Positions 20,181 to 29,944 of a DNA stretch of 64,000 bases are shown in pieces; the first letter of the stretch is position 1, and each line of letters starts with the position of its first letter. This DNA is from Niallia sp. NCCP-28 (GTDB taxonomy: Bacteria > Bacillota > Bacilli > Bacillales > Cytobacillaceae). The DNA lies in NCBI RefSeq assembly GCF_023168165.1, contig NZ_BQYJ01000001.1:744001-808000 (forward strand). The letters run 5' to 3'. A program made the position numbers and the translations under genes. The notes beneath the pieces are model-generated. The model ran no database searches, was not told the origin of the DNA, and saw only the letters and a list, made by a program, of their open reading frames with translations.

Positions 20181-20885
20181 TTACTTTACAGATGGACTAT
20201 TTAAGTTTGCTTTCATCCATTCTAAAACAGATTGACCCTTTTCTTCCCGTAATTGATCGACATTATACGATGCGACAATTTGGCCATTGCTTATCGCAAT
20301 GACTTCATCTAAAATAGGTTCAATTTCCGCTATTTCATGTGTGGCAATAATAACTGTTTGTTTTTCAAAATCAATAAATGTTAATAAGCTCTTGACAATC
20401 GATTCCCTCACCATGGGATCTAATCCAGAAAATGGTTCATCCATTAATAATATAGGCACATCTCTGCTTAAACTAAGAATAAATTTTAATCGGCCTCTAT
20501 TGCCTTTTGATAAGGTTCTTATTTTTTTTGCACCATCAAGCTTCATAAATTCTAGCAGCTGTTCGGCTTTATTTATTTGAAAATCTAAAAATTGCGAGGC
20601 CGAATAATTAATCATTTCCCTTACAGTAAAACCTTCATAAAACAGATCTAATTCTGTTAAATAAGAAACTTTTTCTGCTATTTTTCGGTTTGTTTGTTTA
20701 TTCATTACAAACACATTTCCATTGCTAGGATGTACAAGACCTGCTATCATCTTTAAAAAGGTTGATTTTCCGCTGCCGTTTGCACCAATTAGGCCATAAA
20801 TCTTCCCTTTTTTTAATGTTAAATTCATATTGCTTAATGCCGATTCTCTGCCATATTTTTTCGTTGCATTTTCAAATCGTATCAT
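20181..20885 (-). CDS. yhcG: ABC transporter ATPase, YhcG-like
   Basis: A 234-residue stand-alone ATPase. Walker A is IGANGSGKSTFLKM. The signature is LSKGNRGRLKFI, in which the usual Gln after Gly is Asn, as in other YtrB/YhcG-type proteins. Walker B is ILLMDEPFSGLDP and the switch histidine lies in IIATHE. ATG at 20885 follows AAAGGAGGGG and overlaps the end of the GntR gene by 14 bases. It probably pairs with the YhcE-like permease. Confidence 0.85.
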   Translation of the reverse strand: MIRFENATKKYGRESALSNMNLTLKKGKIYGLIGANGSGKSTFLKMIAGLVHPSNGNVFVMNKQTNRKIAEKVSYLTELDLFYEGFTVREMINYSASQFLDFQINKAEQLLEFMKLDGAKKIRTLSKGNRGRLKFILSLSRDVPILLMDEPFSGLDPMVRESIVKSLLTFIDFEKQTVIIATHEIAEIEPILDEVIAISNGQIVASYNVDQLREEKGQSVLEWMKANLNSPSVK

Positions 20886-21261
20886 TATACCCCTCCTTTC
20901 TTTTCTTTAAATAGCTGTTTAATTTTTCTGCCATCTCTTCTTCTGCTATTCCTAATTCTTGCATATTGCCAATAAACAGCTCCATTGTTTCTATCTGCAA
21001 TTTTTTGACCATTGCTTCTAAGATAAATTGATCTTCTGTAATAAAAGTTCCTTGCCCTCTTTTTGTTTCTACCATCTGCATCCTCTCCAATTCTCCATAT
21101 GTTCTTTGGATAGTGTTTGGATTAACCCCTAATGTAATAGCCATTTCTCTTACAGAGGGGAGCTTTTCACCGGCAGTTCTTTCTAGTCGAGCAATTTCCA
21201 GCAATATTTTATGGACAATCTGCATATATATTGGTTTGGATGCTTCAAATTCAGCTGCCAT
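20872..21261 (-). CDS. yhcF: GntR-family repressor, YhcF/YtrA type
   Basis: A 129-residue regulator with a GntR winged-helix domain (about residues 10-75: EASKPIYMQIVHKILLEIAR, LPSVREMAITLGVNPNTIQR, ELERMQMVETKRGQGTFI) and only a short C-terminal tail, the YtrA subfamily layout. Such regulators usually repress the ABC transporter operon they belong to. A strong inverted repeat at 22049-22090 just before the operon is the likely operator. The start at 21261 follows GGAGGTG and lies 4 bases after the permease stop. Confidence 0.87.
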   Translation of the reverse strand: MAAEFEASKPIYMQIVHKILLEIARLERTAGEKLPSVREMAITLGVNPNTIQRTYGELERMQMVETKRGQGTFITEDQFILEAMVKKLQIETMELFIGNMQELGIAEEEMAEKLNSYLKKRKEGYNDTI

Positions 21262-21265
21262 TTTA

Positions 21266-22030
21266 CTACACCTCCACTTTATTATCCAACAACCAGGAAG
21301 AGAGGATAAAGAGAACAATCACTGTACAGAGATATCCAGCTATAGTAAATAAAGATATGTCTGCTACTTCAAAGCCTGCTTGAAATGATGCAGCATCTCC
21401 TTTTATGTTAAATCCATTTCTTGTATGAATAGTTCCCATCTTTTTTAATGATTTAATAAGAGGCAGTTTGTTTAATAGATCCACTGCAAAACTCCAACCG
21501 CTCCATATAATTACCAGGATAACCCATCTTATACTTTTCAAACGAGGATAACTTGCCAAACTATAATAGACAGTCCAGTAGAAAATGACCCAAAAGCTAA
21601 TATACAATCCAATAAATGTTATGGCTATAGCTAAAGAAATTAACTCTCCTGCATTAAAAAAAGAAATAATATTATCTGAAAACATAATGAGAATTCCCGC
21701 TAAAGCAGTTGTAAAAAGAGTCAAAATAACATGATAGATACTGCTTGCAATAATTTTTGATAAGAGGAGCTTTAAGCTGCTGGCAGGATTATGGAGCCAC
21801 AATTGTGTTTTGCCCTCTATATTTAATGACTGAAAAACTGCGGCTGGCAAACAAAACATTTGAACAATAACTAAAGCTATAGAAATCGCTGTCAACGCAT
21901 CCATTTTGCCATAATATCCTGAAAAACCAGAACCGACAATTAGACTGACAAGAATAATAACTAATGTCTTATAAAAAAAGGGCAAAGAAATTTTTAAATC
22001 CTTTTTTAATAAGCCGATAAATAATATCAT
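21266..22030 (-). CDS. yhcE: ABC permease-like membrane protein, YhcE-like
   Basis: A 254-residue hydrophobic protein with about six transmembrane helices and no enzymatic motif. As first gene of the operon before a YtrA-type regulator and two ATPases, it matches B. subtilis YhcE in size and place. It is probably the permease partner of the YhcG-like ATPase. ATG at 22030 follows GGAGGGA. Sequence families of this type diverge quickly, so the assignment rests mainly on operon layout. Confidence 0.75.
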   Translation of the reverse strand: MILFIGLLKKDLKISLPFFYKTLVIILVSLIVGSGFSGYYGKMDALTAISIALVIVQMFCLPAAVFQSLNIEGKTQLWLHNPASSLKLLLSKIIASSIYHVILTLFTTALAGILIMFSDNIISFFNAGELISLAIAITFIGLYISFWVIFYWTVYYSLASYPRLKSIRWVILVIIWSGWSFAVDLLNKLPLIKSLKKMGTIHTRNGFNIKGDAASFQAGFEVADISLFTIAGYLCTVIVLFILSSWLLDNKVEV

Positions 22031-22048
22031 ACATATCCCTCCATTCCT

Positions 22049-22090
22049 TAATGTATCAGTGTACTATTAAAACAGTACACTAATACATTA
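22049..22090 (-). promoter_or_regulatory. Palindromic operator of the yhcE-I operon
   Basis: Two 17-base arms separated by 8 bases form an inverted repeat with one mismatch; the core of each arm is AGTACACT. It lies 19 bases upstream of the first start codon. A TTGACG hexamer just upstream on the minus strand may be the -35 box, so repressor binding would block the promoter. Binding by the operon's GntR regulator is inferred from the YtrA family pattern. Confidence 0.75.
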
Positions 22091-22167
22091 ATATGCGTCA
22101 ATAGGCAAACTTTCCTTTTTAGCATATTCCATTTGAGCTGATCTCTAATAATTTGAAAATCCCTTTA

Positions 22168-22217
22168 TTAAAAGAAAAAAGATGCCCTCTTATTGTTAGG
22201 GCATCTTTTTTCTTTTA
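22168..22217. terminator. Two-way terminator at the tcdA 3' end
   Basis: A perfect stem with arms AAAAAAGATGCCCT and complement, an eight-base loop and A/T runs on both sides. It can terminate tcdA on the minus strand. Confidence 0.9.
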
Positions 22218-22985
22218 TTTTTTTTCATCCTTTACACGGACAATTTTAATATCTCTAAGCAACTCTTTTACAACATGGCTTGCCATAATTAATCCTGCTA
22301 CAGAAGGCACAAATGCATTAGAAGATGGCGGCATTTTTGCTTTGCGAATTGGTGCATCTTCTTTGCCGACTACTTTTACCACATCTTCTCTAATTACAAT
22401 CGGACTTTCATCAGAAAATACAACTGTGATTCCTTTACGAATTCCTTCTTTGCGAAGTCGTGTGCGAATCACTTTTGCAATAGGATCTGTATGTGTTTTG
22501 CTGATATCAGCAATTTGGAAACGTGTTGGATCCATTTTATTAGCAGCTCCCATACTAGAAATAATGGGAATATTTCTCGTTAAGCATTCTTTCATTAAAT
22601 GAATTTTATAGCTGATTGTATCCGATGCATCTACTACATAATCTAAACCATATTCAAAAATTTCTTCATATGTTTCTTCTGTGTAAAACATTTTTAATGC
22701 AACTACTTCACATTCTGGATTGATGTCTGCGATTCTTTCTGCCATAATTTCTACTTTAGGACGCCCGACTGTTGATAATAATGCGATGACTTGACGGTTT
22801 ACATTTGTTATATCCACATCATCTTTATCAATTAAAATCAATTTTCCTACACCTGATCTAGCAAGTGCTTCCGCTGCAAAAGAACCTACACCGCCTATGC
22901 CTAAAACAGCTGCCGTACTGTTTTTTAATATATTTAATCCTTCTTTGCCAATCGCCAATTCATTTCTAGAAAATTGATGCAACAT
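22215..22985 (-). CDS. tcdA: tRNA threonylcarbamoyladenosine dehydratase TcdA (YrvM)
   Basis: TcdA is an E1-like, ATP-dependent enzyme that cyclises t6A at position 37 of ANN-decoding tRNAs to ct6A. The 256-residue protein has the nucleotide-binding motif LGIGGVGSFAAEALARSG, the LILIDKDDVDITNVNRQ segment and DYVVDASDTISYK. The C-terminal NAFVPSVAGLIMASHVVKEL segment is typical. ATG is at 22985. In B. subtilis it follows aspS directly; here a histidine kinase gene of opposite direction lies between them. Confidence 0.95.
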   Translation of the reverse strand: MLHQFSRNELAIGKEGLNILKNSTAAVLGIGGVGSFAAEALARSGVGKLILIDKDDVDITNVNRQVIALLSTVGRPKVEIMAERIADINPECEVVALKMFYTEETYEEIFEYGLDYVVDASDTISYKIHLMKECLTRNIPIISSMGAANKMDPTRFQIADISKTHTDPIAKVIRTRLRKEGIRKGITVVFSDESPIVIREDVVKVVGKEDAPIRKAKMPPSSNAFVPSVAGLIMASHVVKELLRDIKIVRVKDEKK

Positions 22986-23284
22986 GTATATTTCAACTCC
23001 ATCTTTTTTTATTCACAAGTAGTGGAATAATCTAGCTACTATTTGCATTATTATTTTGCAATCTTTTAAATCAATCATTATTAGTATTCCTAATTAACAA
23101 CGCTATGTAAACTGCTTTTCTTGACTTTTTAAGCGTAAGTATTCCATTTTGTAATATAACATAATTTGCCGAAAGGAACTAGTTATAGAAGATATCCTTG
23201 CCTTTTTATTTAAATTTTTATTTTCATTTTTGGCATTATCATATATTGTATTGATTAGTGGATATCTTAGGAGGAACTATTATT
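22986..23284. other. Divergent promoter region between tcdA and the histidine kinase gene
   Basis: About 300 AT-rich bases between divergent genes. A possible minus-strand promoter for tcdA is TTTACA with ATACTA 18 bases on. B. subtilis encodes 6S-1 RNA between aspS and tcdA; I could not recognise a 6S-like fold here. Confidence 0.4.
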
Positions 23285-24532
23285 ATGTTTGGCATACAAG
23301 AACTACTGTTAAATGTACTAGCATTAATTGTTTTTATTTTGTTTATTCCTTTGATTATTGTATTAAAATGTAACAATGATTCTCATATAAATCTTTTGAA
23401 ATTCATTTCTTTTTCCTTGGCGATTATTAGCTGCATTAGCTTTCCCTTTACTTTAACAAACGGATTTATATTTGATTTGCGATTAATTGCACTCGTTATA
23501 GGTTTTTTATACGGCGGAGTAAAAAATGGGCTGCTTTTAATAGGCGTTACCGTGCTTTATCGTTTATGTTTTGGGGGAATTGGTATAATTGGAACGATAA
23601 TCACTGTTGTCGCCACACTTATTTTGACGTTTCCTTTTATAAAAAAATTCAATAATTTTACCAAAAGGAAACGTATGTTAACAGCTAGTTTAGTGGCATT
23701 ACTAAATTCTAGCATTTCTGTTATTATAGCTCTTGCTATTTTTTCTGTTGATTTTGAACCATTGCTTATTTTTTATTATTTAGTGATTACAGCAATATCT
23801 TGTCCATGCATTGTTTATATTTATGAAACCTTCCATGAAAGCATCTATATTAGACAAAAAATTATTAAAACAGAAAAAATGGAAATGGTCAGTCATCTTG
23901 CTTCTTCTATTTCTCATGAAGTGCGCAATCCATTAGCTGTGGTAAAAGGGTTTTTGCAATTGATGGAAGATGTCGACTTAGAAGAAAAAAAACGAAAGAA
24001 TTTCCTGCAAATATCAATTAATGAGATTAATCGTGCAGATACCATTATTCGCAACTATTTAACATTTGCCAAACCATCCCCTGAAAATATTGAAATTCTT
24101 GATATAAGAGATGAACTTGGCAAAACGATTGATATGATTACACCCCTTGCCAATATGAATAGCATTATCATCGATACTGCCATTAAACCTTTTTTTATAA
24201 AAGGAGAGTCGCAGCTATTGCAGCAATGTTTATTAAATATTTGCAAAAACTGTATTGAAGCAATGCCAAACAATGGTACTTTAACTATCGAAACAGCATC
24301 AGAAAACAACAATCTTCATTTGACCATTGCTGATACAGGAACAGGCATGACAAAAGAACAGCTTGCAAGAATTGGAGAACCCTATTTTACAACAAAAGGG
24401 CGAGAAGGAACTGGATTAGGAATGATGGCCGCCATGCAAATTATCAGCAGTCTGCAGGGAAAAATTCATATTTCAAGCACTTTAAATAAAGGAACAAAAT
24501 TTTTAATTATTTTGCCTTTGCTAAATAAATAA
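23285..24532 (+). CDS. Orphan membrane sensor histidine kinase, KinB-like
   Basis: A 415-residue kinase. The first ~190 residues hold about six transmembrane helices resembling the 5TM LytS/KinB sensing module. The HisKA domain follows with the phospho-acceptor His at about residue 211 in SSISHEVRNPLAVVKGF. The ATPase domain shows N box NICKNCIEAM, G1 DTGTGM, F box EPYFTTKG and G2 GTGLGM. The start at 23285 follows AGGAGG. There is no response regulator beside it. In Bacillus, orphan kinases of this build usually feed the Spo0F-Spo0B-Spo0A phosphorelay; that role is inferred here. The gene is an insertion between tcdA and aspS on the opposite strand. Confidence 0.88.
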   Translation: MFGIQELLLNVLALIVFILFIPLIIVLKCNNDSHINLLKFISFSLAIISCISFPFTLTNGFIFDLRLIALVIGFLYGGVKNGLLLIGVTVLYRLCFGGIGIIGTIITVVATLILTFPFIKKFNNFTKRKRMLTASLVALLNSSISVIIALAIFSVDFEPLLIFYYLVITAISCPCIVYIYETFHESIYIRQKIIKTEKMEMVSHLASSISHEVRNPLAVVKGFLQLMEDVDLEEKKRKNFLQISINEINRADTIIRNYLTFAKPSPENIEILDIRDELGKTIDMITPLANMNSIIIDTAIKPFFIKGESQLLQQCLLNICKNCIEAMPNNGTLTIETASENNNLHLTIADTGTGMTKEQLARIGEPYFTTKGREGTGLGMMAAMQIISSLQGKIHISSTLNKGTKFLIILPLLNK

Positions 24533-24533
24533 A

Positions 24534-24578
24534 AGCAGTTTATTGAGATATTCAATAAACTGCTTTTTTATTCCCATT
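24534..24578. terminator. Two-way terminator between the kinase gene and aspS
   Basis: A perfect stem AAAGCAGTTTATTGA, five-base loop and complement, with A and T runs on its flanks. It separates two convergent genes. Confidence 0.9.
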
Positions 24579-24595
24579 CAATTGAATCATTTTCC

Positions 24596-26365
24596 TTATT
24601 TGCTTAAATTCAAAGCAAGATGCAAATCAGCTAATTGCACTTCACTAACTTCGCTTGGAGCATTTGTTAACAGGCAACTTGCACTTGCTGTTTTCGGGAA
24701 TGCTATTGTATCACGAAGATTTGTTCTTCCAGAAAGAAGCATGATCAGTCGGTCTAACCCTAGAGCAATTCCACCATGCGGGGGAGTCCCATATTCAAAA
24801 GCATCTAAAAGGAAACCAAACTGTTCATATGCTTCCTCTTTAGTGAAACCTAACTTTTCAAACATTTTCTCTTGAATATCTTTTTCAAAAATACGCAGTG
24901 ATCCTCCGCCTAGTTCATATCCATTTAAAACAATATCATATGCTTGAGCTTTTACTTGTTTAGGATTTGTATCCAATAATTCTAAATCTTCTCTTTGCGG
25001 CATAGTGAACGGATGATGCGCAGCATAGAAGCGGCCTTCTTCTTCATCAAACTCAAATAGTGGCCAGTCTGTTACCCATAGGAAGTTGAATTTTGTTTCA
25101 TCAATTAACCCTAATTCTTTTGCAAGTTTTAAACGAAGCGCCCCTAAAGCATCTGCTACAACATTTGTTTTGTCAGCAACAAATAGCAATAAATCTCCGC
25201 TTTCAATCGCAAGAGCGGATTCCAAACCTTTTTGTTCTTCTTCAGAAATAAATTTCGCAATCGGTCCTTTAAGTCCATCTTCTTCTGCTTTCAGCCATGC
25301 TAAACCTTTTGCTCCATATACCTTAACAAATTCAGTTAATGCATCAATGTCTTTGCGTGAATATTTATCGCTTCCTTGTTTCACATTAATCGCTTTTACT
25401 TGCCCGCCAGTTTCTACTGCTTGTGCAAAAACTTTAAAGCTTGAATCTTTTACTATTTCAGAAAGATTTACAAGTTCCATATCAAAACGAGTATCTGGTT
25501 TATCTGAACCATATCTTGACATTGCTTCATCATATGGCATTCTAGCAATCGGCAAAGAAATTTCAATGCCTTTTACTTCTTTCATGATTTTTGACATCAT
25601 CTGTTCCATCATGCCCATAATATCTTCTTGACTCATAAAACTTGTTTCAATATCAAGTTGGGTAAATTCCGGTTGGCGGTCTGCACGTAAATCTTCATCG
25701 CGGAAACAGCGTGCAATTTGATAATAGCGCTCCACTCCGCTTACCATTAATAATTGCTTAAAAATTTGCGGCGACTGTGGCAGTGCATAAAATTCTCCTT
25801 CATGAACACGGCTTGGCACTAAATAATCTCTAGCACCTTCTGGAGTGCTTTTTGTTAAAATAGGTGTTTCAATATCTAAAAACCCTTCAGCATCTAAAAA
25901 GTCTCTCATCACTTTTGTTACTTGATGACGCATTTTAAATGTTTCGAACATAACTGGTCTTCTTAAATCCAAATAGCGATATTTTAAGCGTACATCTTCT
26001 GCTACTTCTGTTTTATCCTCAATTGTAAAAGGAGGTGTTTTCGATTCATTTAGAATCGTAATACTGTCGACGATTACTTCGACTTTACCAGTTTTTAAAT
26101 TATCATTAACCGTGCCCTCTTGTCGTGCCACTACTGTTCCTTTTATATCAAGCACATATTCATTGCGGACCTTTTCAGCAATAGCTAATGCTTCTTTATT
26201 TGCTTCTGGATTAAACACAATTTGTATAATTCCAGTACGGTCTCTTAAATCAATGAATATTAGCCCTCCAAGATCGCGTCTTCTTTGTACCCAACCTTTT
26301 AAGACAACTTTTTCTCCAATAGCGGCTTCTGTTACTTCCCCGCAAAAATAGGTTCTACCAAACAT
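24596..26365 (-). CDS. aspS: Aspartyl-tRNA synthetase
   Basis: A class IIb synthetase charging tRNA-Asp. The 589-residue protein has the N-terminal OB-fold anticodon domain ([15 protein letters not shown]), the class II motifs ([48 protein letters not shown]) and the bacterial GAD insertion around residues 290-420. The start at 26365 (MFGRTYF) follows AGGAGG. It lies 92 bases after hisS and shares the operon controlled by the T-box upstream of hisS, as in other Bacilli. Confidence 0.97.
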   Translation of the reverse strand: MFGRTYFCGEVTEAAIGEKVVLKGWVQRRRDLGGLIFIDLRDRTGIIQIVFNPEANKEALAIAEKVRNEYVLDIKGTVVARQEGTVNDNLKTGKVEVIVDSITILNESKTPPFTIEDKTEVAEDVRLKYRYLDLRRPVMFETFKMRHQVTKVMRDFLDAEGFLDIETPILTKSTPEGARDYLVPSRVHEGEFYALPQSPQIFKQLLMVSGVERYYQIARCFRDEDLRADRQPEFTQLDIETSFMSQEDIMGMMEQMMSKIMKEVKGIEISLPIARMPYDEAMSRYGSDKPDTRFDMELVNLSEIVKDSSFKVFAQAVETGGQVKAINVKQGSDKYSRKDIDALTEFVKVYGAKGLAWLKAEEDGLKGPIAKFISEEEQKGLESALAIESGDLLLFVADKTNVVADALGALRLKLAKELGLIDETKFNFLWVTDWPLFEFDEEEGRFYAAHHPFTMPQREDLELLDTNPKQVKAQAYDIVLNGYELGGGSLRIFEKDIQEKMFEKLGFTKEEAYEQFGFLLDAFEYGTPPHGGIALGLDRLIMLLSGRTNLRDTIAFPKTASASCLLTNAPSEVSEVQLADLHLALNLSK

Positions 26366-26457
26366 GCTGTATATCCTCCTAGTATGATATCTATTGCTTT
26401 CTCCCATCTACATAAGTGAACCAAATAAAAAATATGTCTATCTCTTTGTTCCTTTGT

Positions 26458-27732
26458 TTAATAGGCTGCAAAATCTTTTAAAACAGCTACAAGCTCAGAC
26501 AATTCTATTTCTTTCTGTTCGCCATTTTCCAAGGATTTTACATTAATTTTATTATTTTTTAATTCATCTTCTCCAAGTACAGCTACATATTTAGCCTGAA
26601 GACGATCTGCCGCTTTAAACTGCCCTTTAATTTTGCGGTCCAAATAATCTCTTTCTGCCGACAATCCTGCCTGTCTTAATGTATGCAATAGACCAACCGT
26701 ATAATCTTTTGCTGCATCTCCCAAGGATACTAAATAGCAATCAATCGTTTTTTCAATAGGCAACTCAATCTTTTCTGCTTTTAATGCAGAAAGAAGCCTT
26801 TCGATGCTCATCGCAAATCCAATGCCAGGAGCTTCTGGGCCGCCTAATTCTTCAGTTAAGCCATTGTATCTGCCGCCGCCGCATAATGTAGTGATGGCCC
26901 CAAACCCTTCTGCTTCGCTCATAATTTCAAAAGCAGTATGCTTATAATAATCCAGCCCTCTAACCAGATTAGAATCGACTTCAAAAGGAATATTCAATGC
27001 TGTTAAATATGCTTTTACTTTCTCAAAGTACTGGCTTGATTCCTCATTTAAATACTCTAGAATTGATGGAGCATTTTGCATTAGTGGATGCTTCCGATCT
27101 TTTTTGCAATCCAAAATTCTCATTGGATTTTTCTCTAAACGATTTTGGCAATCATGGCAAAACTCGCTGATATTTGGAGCAAAATGCTCTATTAAAGCTT
27201 CTCGGTGTGCCACACGGCTTTTTGCATCCCCTAAGCTATTAATAACAACTTTTAATTTAGATAATCCAAAGCTTTCATATGCTGTGTATGCTAACGCAAT
27301 CACTTCTGCATCAATTGCCGGATCATTGCTTCCGATCGCTTCTACGCCAAATTGCACAAATTGGCGAAACCTTCCTGCTTGTGGACGTTCATAGCGGAAC
27401 ATCGGTCCTAAATAATATAATTTAATAGGCTGTGATGCAGCTCCGTGCATTTTATGTTCCACAAACGAACGCACAACAGATGCCGTACCTTCAGGCCTTA
27501 AAGTAAGGCTTCTTTTTCCTCTATCTTCAAATGTATACATTTCTTTTGTCACAATATCGGTTGTATCTCCAACACTTCTTAAAAAAAGATCCGTATGTTC
27601 AAAAATCGGGGTGCGAATTTCATTATATTGAAATTTGTCGCAAATTTCTTTTAGTTTCTTTTCAATATACTGCCATTTTTCTACCTCGCCTGGAAGTATA
27701 TCCTGCGTACCTCTAGGTATATTAATCTGCAT
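26458..27732 (-). CDS. hisS: Histidyl-tRNA synthetase
   Basis: A class IIa synthetase charging tRNA-His. The 424-residue protein begins [14 protein letters not shown] and has motif 2 [19 protein letters not shown], the HisA motif [14 protein letters not shown] and GGGRYNGL, then a C-terminal anticodon-binding domain. The start at 27732 follows TAGGAGG. The gene precedes aspS and follows a T-box leader. A small MITE-like repeat lies between the T-box terminator and the ribosome binding site, so it is part of the hisS leader transcript. Confidence 0.97.
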   Translation of the reverse strand: MQINIPRGTQDILPGEVEKWQYIEKKLKEICDKFQYNEIRTPIFEHTDLFLRSVGDTTDIVTKEMYTFEDRGKRSLTLRPEGTASVVRSFVEHKMHGAASQPIKLYYLGPMFRYERPQAGRFRQFVQFGVEAIGSNDPAIDAEVIALAYTAYESFGLSKLKVVINSLGDAKSRVAHREALIEHFAPNISEFCHDCQNRLEKNPMRILDCKKDRKHPLMQNAPSILEYLNEESSQYFEKVKAYLTALNIPFEVDSNLVRGLDYYKHTAFEIMSEAEGFGAITTLCGGGRYNGLTEELGGPEAPGIGFAMSIERLLSALKAEKIELPIEKTIDCYLVSLGDAAKDYTVGLLHTLRQAGLSAERDYLDRKIKGQFKAADRLQAKYVAVLGEDELKNNKINVKSLENGEQKEIELSELVAVLKDFAAY

Positions 27733-27769
27733 AATATGTATCCTCCTATATAAACACACCTTAAAAATG

Positions 27770-27847
27770 GGCTCTGTTAAAATTTGCTGTTGATTTCCGC
27801 TTCAATCAGCTATCCTGCAAAAATCAACATTTAGCTTTAACACAGCC
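27770..27847. repeat. Tiny MITE-like element in the hisS leader
   Basis: A 78-bp sequence ends in GGCTCTGTTAAA and TTTAACACAGCC, 12-base terminal inverted repeats with one mismatch. The inner CTGTTGATTTCC motif matches the left end of the element at 18092. It lies between the T-box terminator and the hisS start. Confidence 0.65.
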
Positions 27848-27888
27848 AAAAAATAAAGTTTTTTGCTGCTGAATGATGTTTTATACAA

Positions 27889-27934
27889 CAAAAAACCCTC
27901 GTCCCTTGCATCACTGAATACAAGGGACGAGAGT
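27889..27934 (-). terminator. T-box conditional terminator of hisS-aspS
   Basis: The hairpin pairs CTCGTCCCTTG with its complement around a loop of about 12 bases and is followed by TTTTTT on the minus strand. Confidence 0.9.
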
Positions 27935-28190
27935 TATTATCCCGTGGTACCACCCTAATTGAAGATAAAATCTTCCACTTTACAGTTAACGCCTGCTAAC
28001 GTTTCATTCCTACTCGTTCATATTATGAACATTCAGAAGAAAACCTAAAGAGTGTTCTTTCATTAAGTCATCATGCAGAAATGCTTTCAGCCTAAGGCAC
28101 CTCTTCTCTATTCATGTGTTTCTTAATTACTTTTCTCCATCATTGGTTATTTCTACATATTTAATCCATTATTTATTTAATAATAAAGAG
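27889..28190 (-). promoter_or_regulatory. T-box leader of hisS-aspS
   Basis: The T-box core AGGGTGGTACCACGGG reads on the minus strand at about 27941-27956, followed by the terminator hairpin. Upstream are the AGTAATTA specifier-loop motif and a GAAGAGGTGCC segment. A CAC triplet at 28052-28054 is in a suitable place for a histidine specifier; this assignment is inferred. The element should respond to uncharged tRNA-His and control both synthetase genes. Confidence 0.92.
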
Positions 28191-28216
28191 GAACTATTTT
28201 ATTGTCAATAACTTAT

Positions 28217-28393
28217 TCAATTTCTTTCTAATTGTTTTTTAAGCTGTTTTACTTCACCAACAGACAAGCCAAATTCTGCTGCTAATTCCAGTACATTATT
28301 ACGAGATTCCTTTTCAATAAAATCATGAAAATTAACGCCTAATAATTTTGAACCAATTGTGCCTGCAGACAAATTTTTTTCTCCAAATCTCAT
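28217..28393 (-). CDS. Small protein of unknown function with a possible helix-turn-helix
   Basis: A 58-residue protein that I do not assign to a characterised family. It starts MRFGEKNLSAGTIGSKLLGV. The second half (NNVLELAAEFGLSVGEVKQLKK) could form a helix-turn-helix like those in sigma-factor-type proteins. The start at 28393 follows AAGGGTGAT; a longer reading from 28402 is less likely. A short gene in the same place upstream of hisS exists in B. subtilis. The T-box leader begins just after its stop codon. Confidence 0.65.
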   Translation of the reverse strand: MRFGEKNLSAGTIGSKLLGVNFHDFIEKESRNNVLELAAEFGLSVGEVKQLKKQLERN

Positions 28394-28585
28394 GATAATC
28401 ACCCTTTATTCTTATTCTTTCTATCTATTCTCCCCCAAGTTTTCAAAAAAATATCACGTAATCGCTATTTTATTGTCTAAATTTGAAGTTAATGCAAGAA
28501 TTTTTTTTGAAGGAATTACAGACTTTCTAAAAGAAATCATTAAAGCAAAGAAATTTTAAAATAAATAAGGGAGGGTTCTAGTCAT

Positions 28586-29944
28586 TTGAGCAAAACAGGA
28601 ATGATCCTTCTTGCTTTTTTTGTTTCTTTTTTGTTTATTTCATTACAAGAAATAAAAGCAGAAAACAGTGAAAATGCCATATCAGCCGTTGTTGTTAATA
28701 TAAGAGAAAGTCCTAGTTTAGACGCTCTTGTAACAGATCAAATGGAAATAAGTAAAGAATATCCGATTATTAGCACCCAAGGAGATTGGGTGGAACTTCA
28801 ATTGCCTGGAGGAAAATCTGGTTGGGTTGCCAGTTATCTGGTCATAAAAAAGGAAAAAAGAACAGAAGAAACAAACGGAGATAGTTATACAGACGAGCAT
28901 CGTTCTTCTGCCACTATTGCAAGTGTCTTAGAAGATGCCATTAATGTTCGTCTAGAACCTACAACATCTTCTGCCATTATTGGAAAACTGGCAAAAGATA
29001 CGCAAATCCATATCGTCGGAGAACAGGGAGAGTGGACAGAAATCCAATACTCTGGCAATAAAGGCTGGATAAAAAGTTCGTTTTTACAGCATAAAAAAGA
29101 TAGCAGCACCGATGAAGCAAAAAATGCAGCAAAAGCGGCTGAAGACAGCAAAAGAATCACTATCTTGTATAATCGAACAAATATAAGAAGCAATGCGACC
29201 GTTAACTCTACTATTGTTTCCATTGCAAATGAAGGGGATAGCTTTTCTGTCATCAAAGAGATTGGGGATTGGTATAAAATTCAATTGGAAAATGGAAAAG
29301 AAGGCTATGTAGCTAATTGGATTGTCGATGCTCCTTCCATAACAAAAGATGCAGAATCCCCCCCTCTGACTGGGAGCAAAAAAACAACAAAAAAAGGGAA
29401 CAAAAAAGACTTAAAGGGAAAAGTGATCGTCATTGACCCTGGGCATGGAGGAAAAGATAGTGGAACGATTGGATATTTAGGTACATTAGAAAAAAACCTA
29501 ACCAATCGCACAGCTAATTTATTGGCAAAAAAATTAATGAGTGCTGGCAGCAAAGTTATTCTGACAAGAACGGATGACACATTCCTTTCATTGGAAAAAA
29601 GAGTGGATATCAGCAGCCAATATGATGCCGATGCCTTTGTGAGCATTCATTATGATAGTGTAAAAAATCATAATATTATGGGGATGACCAGCTATTACTA
29701 TACTTCTCGGCAAAAGGAATTAGCGAATGAGCTGCATGCAGAATTAATCGAAGCAACCAATATGATAGACCGTGGCGTCAGAAAAAATGATTATTTTGTC
29801 CTTAGAGAAAATAGCCAGCCTGCAACCCTTTTAGAATTAGGCTATTTAAGCAATCCAAAAGAAGAGAAGTTTGTTTCTACCAATAAATATCAAGAAACTG
29901 TATCTTCTGCTATCTATCAGGGCTTAGCTAACTATTTTAAATAA
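28586..29944 (+). CDS. yrvJ: Secreted N-acetylmuramoyl-L-alanine amidase with three SH3b domains (YrvJ-like)
   Basis: A 452-residue cell-wall hydrolase that cleaves the bond between muramic acid and the peptide stem. A signal peptide covers about residues 1-25. Three bacterial SH3 domains follow (about 31-90, 105-165 and 185-245), each with the NIRESPS/NVRLEPT/NIRSNAT-type motif, and probably bind the wall. The Amidase_3 domain (about 270-450) has the zinc motifs VIDPGHGGKDSG and FVSIHYDS, and the glutamate in LLELGYLSN. A TTG start at 28586 follows GGGAGGG. In B. subtilis the homologue also lies near hisS and dtd. Confidence 0.93.
   Translation: MSKTGMILLAFFVSFLFISLQEIKAENSENAISAVVVNIRESPSLDALVTDQMEISKEYPIISTQGDWVELQLPGGKSGWVASYLVIKKEKRTEETNGDSYTDEHRSSATIASVLEDAINVRLEPTTSSAIIGKLAKDTQIHIVGEQGEWTEIQYSGNKGWIKSSFLQHKKDSSTDEAKNAAKAAEDSKRITILYNRTNIRSNATVNSTIVSIANEGDSFSVIKEIGDWYKIQLENGKEGYVANWIVDAPSITKDAESPPLTGSKKTTKKGNKKDLKGKVIVIDPGHGGKDSGTIGYLGTLEKNLTNRTANLLAKKLMSAGSKVILTRTDDTFLSLEKRVDISSQYDADAFVSIHYDSVKNHNIMGMTSYYYTSRQKELANELHAELIEATNMIDRGVRKNDYFVLRENSQPATLLELGYLSNPKEEKFVSTNKYQETVSSAIYQGLANYFK

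Noticed and set aside
22986-24595. 6S-1 RNA gene, which lies between aspS and tcdA in B. subtilis
   Set aside because: The gap sequences do not show the expected long, open-centre hairpin, and a kinase gene fills most of the interval. I cannot support a call.
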